NCBI RefSeq assembly: GCF_018141445.1
Contig: NZ_CP058649.1
Coordinates: 1,321,001-1,385,000, forward strand
Reading direction: 5' to 3'
DNA: 64,000 nucleotides
From: Vallitalea pronyensis
GTDB lineage: Bacteria; Bacillota; Clostridia; Lachnospirales; Vallitaleaceae
The translations under genes were made by a program, and so were the position numbers. How positions within the stretch are numbered: the first letter of the stretch is position 1; each line of letters starts with the position of its first letter. A model generated the notes under the pieces. It made no database searches and was not told where the DNA came from. It was given only the letters and a program-made list of their open reading frames with translations. Below, piece by piece: positions 17,459-26,002 of the stretch.

Positions 17459-18418
17459 ATGAAGGTTACCAAATCAGATTTTGCACATGTTAAAAGTTAT
17501 ATGTATCGCCATGCAAGACCTATTGAAATTGCTAGATGGAAAGTTCATTTTGAGAATGGGAGTAAAGAAGATTTTATGGATGTGCTTCAACATTATCAAA
17601 ATGAAGATGGAGGTATAGGCAATGCTTTAGAGGCAGATTCATGGAATCCACATTCAACACCTTATACCACTTCCTATGCTATCCGATTACTGAATGAGAT
17701 TAATTTTACAGATAAATCCCATCCTATGATAATGAGGATATTAAGTTATCTTGAAAATACACCTCATTATACAGATGGTTATTGGTCAGCACTGATTCCC
17801 ACCAATAATGATTATCCTCATGCACCATGGTGGCAGTATGAAAGCCAAGATCAAGTAAAAGAATGGGGCTATAATCCAACAGCCAGATTAGCAGGATTCA
17901 TCATAGCTTTTGCCGATGAAGGCTCAAAACTGTATAAAGAAGCTAGGACAATTGCTGGGAAAGCCATTGACCAATATCTTTATGGTGTTACTTCTGATGG
18001 GACAGCTTATAAAGATTATAGTAAAGAGGGAGAAGTAAGGTGTTATCTCTATTTAATTCAGTGTTTGGAAAATGCCAATATAGCAAATCAGTACAACACA
18101 GAAGAATTAAAGCCTATACTGCAACAACAAGTCCAAAAATTCATTGAACGAGATACATCAAAATGGGCAGAGTATTGCCAAAAACCATCTCATTTTATCG
18201 ATTCTCCAGACAGTGTTGTCTATGTTGGTAATGAAGACATCATGGATAAAGAACTGGATTATATCATAAACAAGAGAAATAAAGATGGTGTTTGGGATAT
18301 TGTTTGGCGTTGGAATGCCTATCCTGATGCATTTGAAGTGAGTAAAAACTGGTGGAAATCCTGTATCATTATTGAAAACATGCTTTTATTAAAGAAATTT
18401 GGTAGATTAGATGGATGA
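17459..18418 (+). CDS. Predicted alpha/alpha-toroid protein (prenyltransferase/squalene-cyclase-like repeats)
   Basis: This 319-residue soluble protein shows repeated helical segments with motifs such as LQHYQNEDGGIGNALEADSW, YLENTPHYTDGYWSALIP and INKRNKDGVWDIVWRW. The QNEDGG and N-K-DG-WD repeats resemble the QW-type repeats of terpenoid cyclases and related six-hairpin folds. No DXDD or other catalytic cyclase motif was noticed, so enzymatic activity is doubtful. Related orphan proteins occur singly in Firmicutes. AAGGAGGATATGCTAC precedes the ATG, and a good terminator follows the stop. Confidence 0.65.
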   Translation: MKVTKSDFAHVKSYMYRHARPIEIARWKVHFENGSKEDFMDVLQHYQNEDGGIGNALEADSWNPHSTPYTTSYAIRLLNEINFTDKSHPMIMRILSYLENTPHYTDGYWSALIPTNNDYPHAPWWQYESQDQVKEWGYNPTARLAGFIIAFADEGSKLYKEARTIAGKAIDQYLYGVTSDGTAYKDYSKEGEVRCYLYLIQCLENANIANQYNTEELKPILQQQVQKFIERDTSKWAEYCQKPSHFIDSPDSVVYVGNEDIMDKELDYIINKRNKDGVWDIVWRWNAYPDAFEVSKNWWKSCIIIENMLLLKKFGRLDG

Positions 18419-18440
18419 TGGTATCATAAAATGTGTTAAA

Positions 18441-18471
18441 CCTCTCTAAATGTGTATTTAGAGGGGTTTTT
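18441..18471 (+). terminator. Rho-independent terminator
   Basis: CCTCTCTAAAT pairs with ATTTAGAGGGG around a four-base loop and runs into T residues. It lies 22 bases after the preceding stop codon. Confidence 0.9.
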
Positions 18472-18558
18472 AATTATACTAATCATAATTTAATGAGAAA
18501 ATGATGTAATTGTGCTATGATAATTGTAATACATGTATGTATCATTTCTACTGATGGG

Positions 18559-18576
18559 CATGATGTATACATCATG
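18559..18576. promoter_or_regulatory. Perfect 18-base palindrome upstream of the histidine kinase
   Basis: CATGATGTATACATCATG reads the same on both strands. It lies 60 bases before the kinase start in a gene-free stretch, so it is a candidate operator for a dimeric regulator. Confidence 0.6.
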
Positions 18577-18635
18577 AAATAGTTAACCTTTAACATAAAA
18601 AGAATAGAAGTATAGAATGAAAGGTGTGCATAATC

Positions 18636-19700
18636 GTGACAGGGTTATATAGTGATGAAAAGATTAAGCGTTATATAAAGGGATTGTTTATAGGTTATGT
18701 TGCTGTAGCCCTTTTTTGTTGTGGTTTAATCGGGATACGATATTTTAATATCATGCCTATGAGTAAGACTTTTCAATACAATAGCATGTTGGTTGCATTG
18801 GTGATGCCGCTAATAGCTACCTTTCTTATTGGTTATCACATAGTGGCGTATATTCATGAACACTTAAATAGAACATCCGGTCATATTGCTCGTGCCATGA
18901 ATAACAATTTCAAGGAGGAAGATTATATACCTGTTAAATATAAGGAAGGTGCTCTCTATAGTTTAGATTATCAGATGGCTGCCCTTGTTAATAAGCTTTA
19001 TACGAATCAAGATCAATTTAATGAGGAAAGAAAGAGGCTTAATAGCCTTGTAACAGAAGTAGCCCATCAATTAAAAACGCCTATTGCAGCCATTAAATTG
19101 TTCTATTCTCTGTTACACGATAGTCAGATATCCCAAGAAGAAAAAGAAGGTGTCATGATAAAACTCAGTGATGAGGTGGATCGTATTGAGTGGTTAACAG
19201 GAACCCTATCGGATTTATCTAAATTGGAAACAGGATTGATACAACTTCATATGCAGGAACAGCCCATTCACCATGTTATCCTTGAAGCGGTTAATACCGT
19301 GTATCTGGATGCGGAGGCAAAAGGCATTGAAATAATTCTTATGGATGGTGATCAACCCAGATGTTCATTCGATAAGAAGTGGACAAAAGAAGCCATTGTC
19401 AATATCTTAGACAATGCTATAAAGTATTCTACACGTAACAGTAAGGTTACCATTCAAATAGAGCATAATGTAATGTTCAATAAAATATGTATAACCGACA
19501 CAGGCATGGGTATCAGTCAGGCAGATATGCCCTTTATTTTTAATCGCTTCTACAAAGGAAAACATACAGGGGTACATGAGGGTATCGGTATAGGCCTATA
19601 TCTTGCCAAGGAAATCATGAAAAATCAAAACGGTACCATTAAGGTATATTCAGAGTTAGGTGTTGGCACCACATTTGAAATACTCTTTTTTACTGTATGA
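18636..19700 (+). CDS. Orphan membrane sensor histidine kinase
   Basis: This 354-residue kinase has two N-terminal membrane helices (about residues 12-35 and 52-75) with a very short outer loop. A dimerisation domain follows with the phospho-acceptor His144 in VAHQLKTPIAAIK. The ATPase domain has the N box NILDNAIKYS, the G1 box DTGMGI and the G2 box GIGIGLYLAKEI. The short loop fits kinases that sense through a partner ABC transporter (BceS-like). GTG 18636 lies 9 bases after AAGGTG. No response regulator gene is adjacent, which is unusual for this arrangement. The ABC transporter genes follow after 109 bases. Confidence 0.88.
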   Translation: MTGLYSDEKIKRYIKGLFIGYVAVALFCCGLIGIRYFNIMPMSKTFQYNSMLVALVMPLIATFLIGYHIVAYIHEHLNRTSGHIARAMNNNFKEEDYIPVKYKEGALYSLDYQMAALVNKLYTNQDQFNEERKRLNSLVTEVAHQLKTPIAAIKLFYSLLHDSQISQEEKEGVMIKLSDEVDRIEWLTGTLSDLSKLETGLIQLHMQEQPIHHVILEAVNTVYLDAEAKGIEIILMDGDQPRCSFDKKWTKEAIVNILDNAIKYSTRNSKVTIQIEHNVMFNKICITDTGMGISQADMPFIFNRFYKGKHTGVHEGIGIGLYLAKEIMKNQNGTIKVYSELGVGTTFEILFFTV

Positions 19701-19711
19701 CAACATTGTCA
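19698..19711. promoter_or_regulatory. Possible BceR-type response-regulator box
   Basis: TGACA-ACAT-TGTCA is a perfect dyad with a four-base spacer, matching the shape TNACA-N4-TGTNA known for regulators of Bce-type antimicrobial-peptide detoxification modules. A TATACT element at 19746-19751 may be the -10 of the transporter promoter. The box overlaps the last codons of the kinase gene. Confidence 0.5.
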
Positions 19712-19809
19712 TCTTAATTGTCAGAGAGTTGTAAGCTAGCCTCGTTATACTAGTACATGACATACATGTTGATGAGGTAATAAGACCTTGTACAGATAAG
19801 GAGGTTACG

Positions 19810-20490
19810 ATGGACGTATTACGTATCGAGCAATTAAAGAAATATTATGAGGGTAAACAACAAACAGTGAAAGCAGTAGATGCTATTAATCTGACCGTTA
19901 AAAAAGGTGAATTTTTAGCTATTGTAGGTGCATCTGGTTCTGGTAAGACCACGCTGTTAAATCTAATAGGTGGTTTAGACTTTCCTACTGGGGGAAAGGT
20001 GCATCTGAATCAAACCGATATCTATCAGCTTAATGAAACGGATCGAACCATTTTTAGAAGGCGTAACATAGGATTCATCTTTCAGAACTATAACCTGGTG
20101 AATGTCCTTGATGCTTGGGACAATATTGTACTGCCCATTGAGCTGGATGGTCGAAAGGTGGACAAGAAGTATGTGGAGGGTATCGTACATACCCTTAAAT
20201 TAAACGAACGTATGAGTCATCTCCCTGGTGAATTATCGGGAGGGCAGCAGCAGCGTGTGGCAATAGCCCGAGCACTTGCATCCAATCCTGCCATTATCCT
20301 AGCGGATGAACCCACTGGTAATCTTGATTCTAAGAACAGTGAAGAAGTTATTCACTTGCTTAAAAAAACCATTAAACAGTATAATCAGACCCTTCTTCTC
20401 ATCACCCACGAAGAAAGAATTGCTCAGGAAGCAGATCGTGTTATTCGATTAAGAGACGGAAAAATAATTGAAGAGAGGGATCTGACATGA
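19810..20490 (+). CDS. MacB/BceA-type ABC transporter ATPase
   Basis: This 226-residue ATPase has Walker [10 protein letters not shown] at about 40-48, the subfamily-specific segment [32 protein letters not shown], the signature [15 protein letters not shown], and Walker [13 protein letters not shown]. It belongs to the mechanotransmission/antimicrobial-peptide transporter group that pairs with FtsX-domain permeases. AGGAGGTTACG precedes the ATG. It overlaps the permease gene by 4 bases. With the upstream kinase it may form a peptide-sensing and resistance module. Confidence 0.93.
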   Translation: MDVLRIEQLKKYYEGKQQTVKAVDAINLTVKKGEFLAIVGASGSGKTTLLNLIGGLDFPTGGKVHLNQTDIYQLNETDRTIFRRRNIGFIFQNYNLVNVLDAWDNIVLPIELDGRKVDKKYVEGIVHTLKLNERMSHLPGELSGGQQQRVAIARALASNPAIILADEPTGNLDSKNSEEVIHLLKKTIKQYNQTLLLITHEERIAQEADRVIRLRDGKIIEERDLT

Positions 20491-22868
20491 GGTGTATTCG
20501 TCATTTATCACAAGCCTATATAAAAAGTTCTAAGGCACGGAGCCGCTTGATTGTACTGGCCGTTAGCCTTTCAACCATACTGCTTATTGCGGTATACAGC
20601 ATGTTCATTCATGGAAGACTTATATCGTCTAAGCTGTATTTTAATCATGAGTTTGGTACATTTGATGGTTATTGCATGGATACATCTGACAATCAGAGAG
20701 AGAAAGTCATCACCAATGCTAAGGTACTGGATTATGGAACCCTCATTCGCCTATCCAATACTCAGTTATCTGATAAATCACCTATGAAAATGCAATACTC
20801 AGATGAAGGCATGCGAGCAGGCTTTGGCTATGGGTTAGTAGAAGGTAGGTATCCTAGTGAGGATCACGAAATTGGTCTGACACGTTCGGCTCTATCAAAA
20901 ATCAAACCATCCCTTCAAGTAGGGGATGACGTTATTGTTCAAGTTCCATACATAGATGATAAGGATGGCATCCAAACGCAAACATTTCGATTATCAGGGG
21001 TATTTGAGGACTGCAATTTAGATGAGCATCAATCTGTGGCTTTTGTAACAGAGAGCTATGCTAGGAAAACAGAACGTTTTGCACATTACTTTTATCTAAA
21101 AGTTGAGGGTAATAATAAAGAAAGAGTAATGGATAACATTGCGGAGCAAGCAGGTATACTTGATTCAAGGGTAAGGTCCATAAAGAGACCAGATATTCCA
21201 CTGGACTTTGCTTTAGTGTTGGCTCTTGTTCTGATACTAAGTATCATTGCCATTAGCAATATTTTTTCATATGCCATTGTTGAACGTGTAAAAAATCTAG
21301 GCTTGCTAAAGGCCATAGGTATGACCAATAAGCAAATACGAAAGCTTTTAGTAAAAGAGGGCTGGTTCTATTTAATTAGAGGGCTGGTGATTGGTTTAGT
21401 CATTGGTAGTATTATACATGTTATTCTCTTAGTCATGACTTATGGTAATATATCCTATATACAGCTATCATCATTCTCATTGTGGACTTACCTTCGTTAT
21501 TCCATGAAGCTATCCCTGCAAGAACATTATTATGCGTTTGCGTTAGCTACAGTAATCCTTTTACAAATTTTCGGTGTATGGGTATCCATTAAAATACCTT
21601 CAAGAAAGGTTAAAAAAATTTCCATCATTGAATCAATCGATTACTCAGGCACCACAAAATGGAGAGGTTTAAAAAGATGGGTCAAGAAGGTAAAGAATCC
21701 TGTCACTCGCTTAGCCCTAACCAATATGTTGAATAATCCCATTAAACAATTACTAACCGTATTAACCATATGTATAAGTGCAATACTTTTCTTATATTTT
21801 AGTTATTTTACAAGTATCAATACAACGGATAAGATGATTAGAAGAGGCATCACAGGAGACATTCAAATATCGGGTTTACCCCAAGAGAAGCTCGGCTTTA
21901 TTGATGAACTGGATGGAGCGTATAAAAAAGCCATTGAGGTCACAGTGATTGGAAAGATACCAACAGACCAGTTAATGATTGGTGAAACGTATACAGATGA
22001 CCTTAAGCGCCTAGAAACCTATAATGATAATGGGGAAGATGCTGATATTAAAGTTAAAGGGCTTAATGATCTTGTCCTAACGCGATATTATAATAAATTT
22101 GGCGTATCAGAATATACGTTAGAAGAACTTAAAAAGATGAAGAATTGGTGTTTTGTCTTGGACATGGAGCATGGTGTGCATTATCGTATTGGTGACAAAT
22201 TAACGATAGATGGTAATGATTTAACCATCGTGGGTAAACTTAAAGACAAATTTATGTGGAATGAATGGATAGCACCAGTTATTATTGTACCAATGGAGTA
22301 TACAGATAATCATTATAAGATGTATAGTGATATTCGGGTTTCACTTGATATTAAAGAAGAAAATTACCAAAGGGTAAAATCCGTCATAAAAGAGAATATT
22401 GTTAACGCTTATTCCATTATGTATATTGATGAGCTGCGTGAAACAAGCAAAACAAACATTAGAAGAATGAGTCTGATGATTTATATATTTATTGGCATGA
22501 TTGCACTGATTAGCTTTCTTATGATATTCAATAGTACTTATACGTCTATGGTCACGAGAAGAAAGGAATTAGGTATGTTACGTTCCATTGGTATGACATC
22601 TAAGCAATTCAGAAAAAGTCTTCATTATGAGGGAAACCTTGTCATTATACTCACAACAGTTATTGGATTGCCTGTAGGCTATGCTATACCTTATTATGGA
22701 CATCTTGATTTTATCAGTTACCCTGGCAACGAAGATATACCTTTTATCTTCCCATTATGGTCCATTGGCATATTTGTTGTCTTTTTCATTTTAATGCGTG
22801 CTATTATTAAGTTCTGCATTCATCGTTTTGAAAAAGAAGCGGTTACATCACTTATTCGACATAATTAA
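20487..22868 (+). CDS. ABC transporter permease with two FtsX domains
   Basis: This 793-residue membrane protein has one N-terminal helix (about 20-42), an extracellular domain of about 190 residues, a first FtsX block of helices (about 240-370, with VERVKNLGLLKAIGMTNKQIRKLL) and a helix near 425-445. A second extracellular domain and a second FtsX block (about 655-785, with VTRRKELGMLRSIGMTSKQFRK) follow. The repeated LG-LR/KAIGMT-KQ motif marks the cytoplasmic coupling helices. It pairs with the ATPase encoded upstream. It is longer than BceB and built as a two-domain FtsX protein. A terminator follows the stop. Confidence 0.9.
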   Translation: MRCIRHLSQAYIKSSKARSRLIVLAVSLSTILLIAVYSMFIHGRLISSKLYFNHEFGTFDGYCMDTSDNQREKVITNAKVLDYGTLIRLSNTQLSDKSPMKMQYSDEGMRAGFGYGLVEGRYPSEDHEIGLTRSALSKIKPSLQVGDDVIVQVPYIDDKDGIQTQTFRLSGVFEDCNLDEHQSVAFVTESYARKTERFAHYFYLKVEGNNKERVMDNIAEQAGILDSRVRSIKRPDIPLDFALVLALVLILSIIAISNIFSYAIVERVKNLGLLKAIGMTNKQIRKLLVKEGWFYLIRGLVIGLVIGSIIHVILLVMTYGNISYIQLSSFSLWTYLRYSMKLSLQEHYYAFALATVILLQIFGVWVSIKIPSRKVKKISIIESIDYSGTTKWRGLKRWVKKVKNPVTRLALTNMLNNPIKQLLTVLTICISAILFLYFSYFTSINTTDKMIRRGITGDIQISGLPQEKLGFIDELDGAYKKAIEVTVIGKIPTDQLMIGETYTDDLKRLETYNDNGEDADIKVKGLNDLVLTRYYNKFGVSEYTLEELKKMKNWCFVLDMEHGVHYRIGDKLTIDGNDLTIVGKLKDKFMWNEWIAPVIIVPMEYTDNHYKMYSDIRVSLDIKEENYQRVKSVIKENIVNAYSIMYIDELRETSKTNIRRMSLMIYIFIGMIALISFLMIFNSTYTSMVTRRKELGMLRSIGMTSKQFRKSLHYEGNLVIILTTVIGLPVGYAIPYYGHLDFISYPGNEDIPFIFPLWSIGIFVVFFILMRAIIKFCIHRFEKEAVTSLIRHN

Positions 22869-22888
22869 AAATGTATATTAATTATATG

Positions 22889-22927
22889 AAAAGCACTGTT
22901 TCTATCTAAGTAGGAACGGTGCTTTTC
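22889..22927 (+). terminator. Rho-independent terminator after the ABC permease
   Basis: AAAAGCAC-GTTTCTA pairs with TAGGAAC-GTGCTTTT with one G-T pair, closing a small loop and ending in T residues. The symmetrical A and T flanks could allow function in both directions. Confidence 0.85.
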
Positions 22928-22979
22928 TATGAAATGAAAAAAGCTAAGAATAAACCTCTACAATAATCTAAAAAAGGTA

Positions 22980-23041
22980 TTGAAAAAAGAATGATGATGC
23001 TTTACAATGAATATATGAACAAAAATGAAAAAATGTTCATA
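22980..23041 (+). promoter_or_regulatory. Promoter and dyad operator of the TetR gene
   Basis: TTGAAA (22980-22985) and TACAAT (23003-23008) are spaced by 17 bases. Just downstream TATGAACA (23014-23021) and TGTTCATA (23034-23041) form a perfect inverted repeat of 8 bases per arm with a 12-base spacer, placed to block the start of transcription. Autoregulation by the TetR protein is likely. Confidence 0.7.
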
Positions 23042-23076
23042 GATTTATTTGTTTTCTTAAAGAGGAGGATTAGCAA

Positions 23077-23694
23077 ATGCCTAGAGCTTTTACACAAGAA
23101 GAATTAGAAAAGATTAGAGCCAAGCTATTGTCAAAAGGAAAAATACTGTTTGAAAAATATGGGTATAAGAAGTTTGGAATTAGGGATTTAACATCAGAAG
23201 TAGGTATTGCTAATGGTATGTTCTATCGATTCTTTGAATCAAAAGAAACCTTTTTTCTAGAGATTATACGTACTGAAAAATATAAGATTCGCAAAAGAAT
23301 TGCTGCAGAAATTATGAAGCATAAAGATAATCCTGCCAAAGCATTAAAGTGTTTTTACCGTATAATAGTCAAGGAATTATATGAAAATGCGTTAATGAAC
23401 ACAATCCTACATAAAAATGAATATAGCTTTATTTTAGAAAATATGTCATCAGATGATATGATAGATGAAAGAGAAAAATCCTTAGAACTCATAGTGGAAC
23501 TAATGAATGATTGGAAATCAAAACACTTAATGAAAGATATTGACGCTGTTGAAGTCATTGGAGCCATACGGTCTTTAGTTTATTTGAATTTTCATAAAGA
23601 AGAGATAGGTCTTGATCAATATGATGCTATTATTGATTTTTTGTTAAATAGGATATGTGACTATGCGATCATAGATGGAGGCAGAGATGAATAG
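23077..23694 (+). CDS. TetR/AcrR-family transcriptional regulator
   Basis: This 205-residue protein has an N-terminal helix-turn-helix of TetR type (residues about 10-58: ILFEKYGYKKFGIRDLTSEVGIANGMFYRFFESKETFF) and a helical C-terminal ligand domain with little conservation. AGAGGAGGATTAGCAA precedes the ATG. A palindromic site lies between the promoter and the gene. The alpha/beta hydrolase gene starts inside its 3' end, so the two are co-transcribed and the regulator may control the hydrolase and itself. Confidence 0.92.
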   Translation: MPRAFTQEELEKIRAKLLSKGKILFEKYGYKKFGIRDLTSEVGIANGMFYRFFESKETFFLEIIRTEKYKIRKRIAAEIMKHKDNPAKALKCFYRIIVKELYENALMNTILHKNEYSFILENMSSDDMIDEREKSLELIVELMNDWKSKHLMKDIDAVEVIGAIRSLVYLNFHKEEIGLDQYDAIIDFLLNRICDYAIIDGGRDE

Positions 23695-24742
23695 TTTATG
23701 TGCTAAAATGATAGAAACCATGGGTATTAGGGTATTTGCATCCATGAATAAGAAAAAGTCAGATGAACATATCTTCCAACAATGTAGTTCATTAAAAGCC
23801 AATGAAATAAAAGCTATCTATTCTAAAATTAAGGTTTTTAAGAAATGTGAGAATTTTAATAAGCCCATCGTGCTGAGCACAAAAGTGTTGAAGGACGTGG
23901 AAATAAGAACATGCAGTATGGAATCGAGATACAAACCAATAGAGGCATATGAACCACTTTATAAAACATTTGCTGAAAATCAGACGATTTATTTTGAGCA
24001 TATTACAAGTAAGAAAAAAAGTAAAAAAGAAAAAATAGCTTTAATCTATCTTCATGGTTTTTCAGAGCGTGATTATAAAAACGAAATTAATTTTTTGTTT
24101 CCACGCCTAATGAGTACAAGTAACCCTATAGAAATATTAGCAGTTCATTTGCCATTCCATATGTTGAGAAGCCCCAAAAATCAACCCTACTCAGGAGCTT
24201 ACCTATTTGATTCTTGCCCTATTGTGACAATAGAGGGTATGAGGCAAGCAGTAGATGATGTATCTCAGATTCTTTCTTATGGGCAAACAATTTATAGCAA
24301 AGTAATGGTTGGTGGATTTAGTTTAGGAGGACATGTGACGTCATTTTTAGGAACCTGTGATAATCGAGCAGATTTGTACATAATGGGACAGGCAGGGGCT
24401 AAGTTACCCCAATCATTGAAAGAGTTACCCGTATGCCCAGGACTCAATGCTAAAAAGGATACATGGATAAGTGGTGGACAAGATTTTGAATCACTATACG
24501 ACCCCATAGAATTATTAAACTATAAACCACTTATTCCTAAGAATAAAGTTGTATCCATAGCAGGCCTACATGACCGTTTAATAACTTATGAAAGGGTTAG
24601 TGACTTACGGGATTTTTATATGAGTGAATATCCCATCGATTATAAATCTGGTCATATGGGCTTACTGTTCGAATGGAAAACAGTGATGGAATCTCTTTTT
24701 CCAATTATGGATAAGGTCGTGACGTATAATGAAAAGATTTGA
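23687..24742 (+). CDS. Alpha/beta hydrolase of unknown substrate
   Basis: This 351-residue protein has an alpha/beta-hydrolase core: ALIYLHGFSERDY (oxyanion-hole HG), GGFSLGGHVTSFLG with nucleophile Ser212, and a late SGHMGLLFEWKTVMESLF segment supplying the His. The N-terminal part of about 110 residues is a lysine-rich cap or extension. There is no signal peptide. ATG 23687 follows GGAGG by 5 bases and overlaps the TetR gene by 8 bases, which supports a two-gene operon. It might be an esterase or lipase acting on the inducer sensed by the regulator; that is inference. Confidence 0.8.
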   Translation: MNSLCAKMIETMGIRVFASMNKKKSDEHIFQQCSSLKANEIKAIYSKIKVFKKCENFNKPIVLSTKVLKDVEIRTCSMESRYKPIEAYEPLYKTFAENQTIYFEHITSKKKSKKEKIALIYLHGFSERDYKNEINFLFPRLMSTSNPIEILAVHLPFHMLRSPKNQPYSGAYLFDSCPIVTIEGMRQAVDDVSQILSYGQTIYSKVMVGGFSLGGHVTSFLGTCDNRADLYIMGQAGAKLPQSLKELPVCPGLNAKKDTWISGGQDFESLYDPIELLNYKPLIPKNKVVSIAGLHDRLITYERVSDLRDFYMSEYPIDYKSGHMGLLFEWKTVMESLFPIMDKVVTYNEKI

Positions 24743-24921
24743 TGAACATTTCCAATATCTATCAATATGCGTACACAACCACTTGACAAATAATCGTGTA
24801 ACGAGTAAAGTCAATATGATACAGTATAGAACATTTAAGGATTTATCGTAATTGATTATTGAATATAATATATATAGTTAATCTTAAATACGATTAAACA
24901 TGATTAAAAGTAGGGATATAG

Positions 24922-25638
24922 ATGGATTATTATGAACAGACAGCACTAAAAGAATTGAACAAATGGAAAAAGAAAATGAGAAGAAAGCCTACCATGGCTG
25001 AACAGACATCCAAAGGCATTCAAAATAAACTCAATGATATTCTACCAGAGAAATACCATGAATTGGTGACAGAAGCCATTAAGAACATGACCAAGTTGGT
25101 CCTATTTGGTTCAAAATATATCACCAAAACACCTTACATGCATATGGGACTTCACGAAAGAGAACTCTTGGTGTCCCAATTAACAAAAAGGTATCGAACA
25201 ACGGCATTGATAGAAGGGGCTGGGACAGGAGCAGGCGGTATTCTCTTAGGTCTTGCTGATTTACCACTATTGATGAGTATTAAAATTAAGATGCTCTATG
25301 ACATAGCAGCAGCTTATGGTTATGATGTATATGATTACCGAGAAAGAATCTATATTCTTAGTATTTTTCAACTGGCCTTCTCCAGCAAAAGTCGTACCAA
25401 TGAAGTATATGCTAAGATGGAGAATTTTCAAGTGTATCTGACCACGTTACCTGAGGATATCAATAGTTTTGATTGGCGGACTTTTCAACTGGAGTATAGA
25501 GACTATATTGATTTAGCCAAATTACTTCAGATGATACCTGGATTTGGTGCAGTGGTAGGTGCTTATGTCAATACGAAACTTATTAACAAACTAAGTCACA
25601 CAGCCATGCAAGCTTACCGCATGCGATTTTTTAATTAA
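24922..25638 (+). CDS. EcsC-family protein
   Basis: This 238-residue protein matches the EcsC family: a charged N-terminal helix region, the segment ALIEGAGTGAGGILLGLADLPLLMSIKIKMLYDIAAAYGYD in the middle, and the Gly-rich IPGFGAVVGAYVNTKLINKLSHTAMQAYRMRFF at the end. EcsC is encoded with an ABC transporter in bacilli, but its job is unclear. Here it is a single gene with its own terminator. The ribosome site is weak (AGTAGGGATATAG). Confidence 0.85.
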   Translation: MDYYEQTALKELNKWKKKMRRKPTMAEQTSKGIQNKLNDILPEKYHELVTEAIKNMTKLVLFGSKYITKTPYMHMGLHERELLVSQLTKRYRTTALIEGAGTGAGGILLGLADLPLLMSIKIKMLYDIAAAYGYDVYDYRERIYILSIFQLAFSSKSRTNEVYAKMENFQVYLTTLPEDINSFDWRTFQLEYRDYIDLAKLLQMIPGFGAVVGAYVNTKLINKLSHTAMQAYRMRFFN

Positions 25639-25710
25639 AGTGCTATGAACCATGTTAGAAAGCGTTTTCACTCATATGCTATTCACAATTAAATAACGAA
25701 CGTTAAGGCG

Positions 25711-25761
25711 AAAAAGCTAATTTTATGATCAAAAAAGATGATAATAAAATAGGCTTTTTTT
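25711..25761 (+). terminator. Rho-independent terminator after the EcsC gene
   Basis: AAAAAGC-TAATTTTAT pairs with ATAAAATA-GGCTTTTTT around an A-rich loop, with a run of T residues. The A and T flanks make it symmetrical. Confidence 0.8.
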
Positions 25762-25811
25762 ATTGGTAAAAAAGGTAAACGACATAAGGAAAAAGAAAAT
25801 GTTACAGAAGT

Positions 25812-25848
25812 TTGACATTATCCAAATAAAATGTTACAATTATGTAAC
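25812..25848 (+). promoter_or_regulatory. Promoter with overlapping dyad before the LysM-G5-M23 gene
   Basis: TTGACA (25812-25817) and TACAAT (25835-25840) are spaced by 17 bases. GTTACA-ATTA-TGTAAC (25833-25848) is a perfect dyad covering the -10 box, a likely repressor site. The implied leader is about 155 bases; I looked for c-di-AMP and c-di-GMP riboswitch motifs there and saw none. The rest of the gap 25639-26002 holds only the upstream terminator. Confidence 0.7.
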
Positions 25849-26002
25849 AACTGAATAGGCGTTCAGATATGAACCCTAAATATACATACAGAGAGTCAAC
25901 ACAAAATTAAAAGTTGTAAAGGAGGGTAGTTAGGAAGTTAGTTAATTCACTTAGGATGGGACAGGGTGTTGTGATGGCAATAGGAAGATTTGGAGGAAAT
26001 AC

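Noticed and set aside
25849..26002. c-di-AMP or c-di-GMP riboswitch before the LysM-G5-M23 gene
   Set aside because: Such switches often precede cell-wall hydrolases, but none of their conserved core words is visible in this leader.
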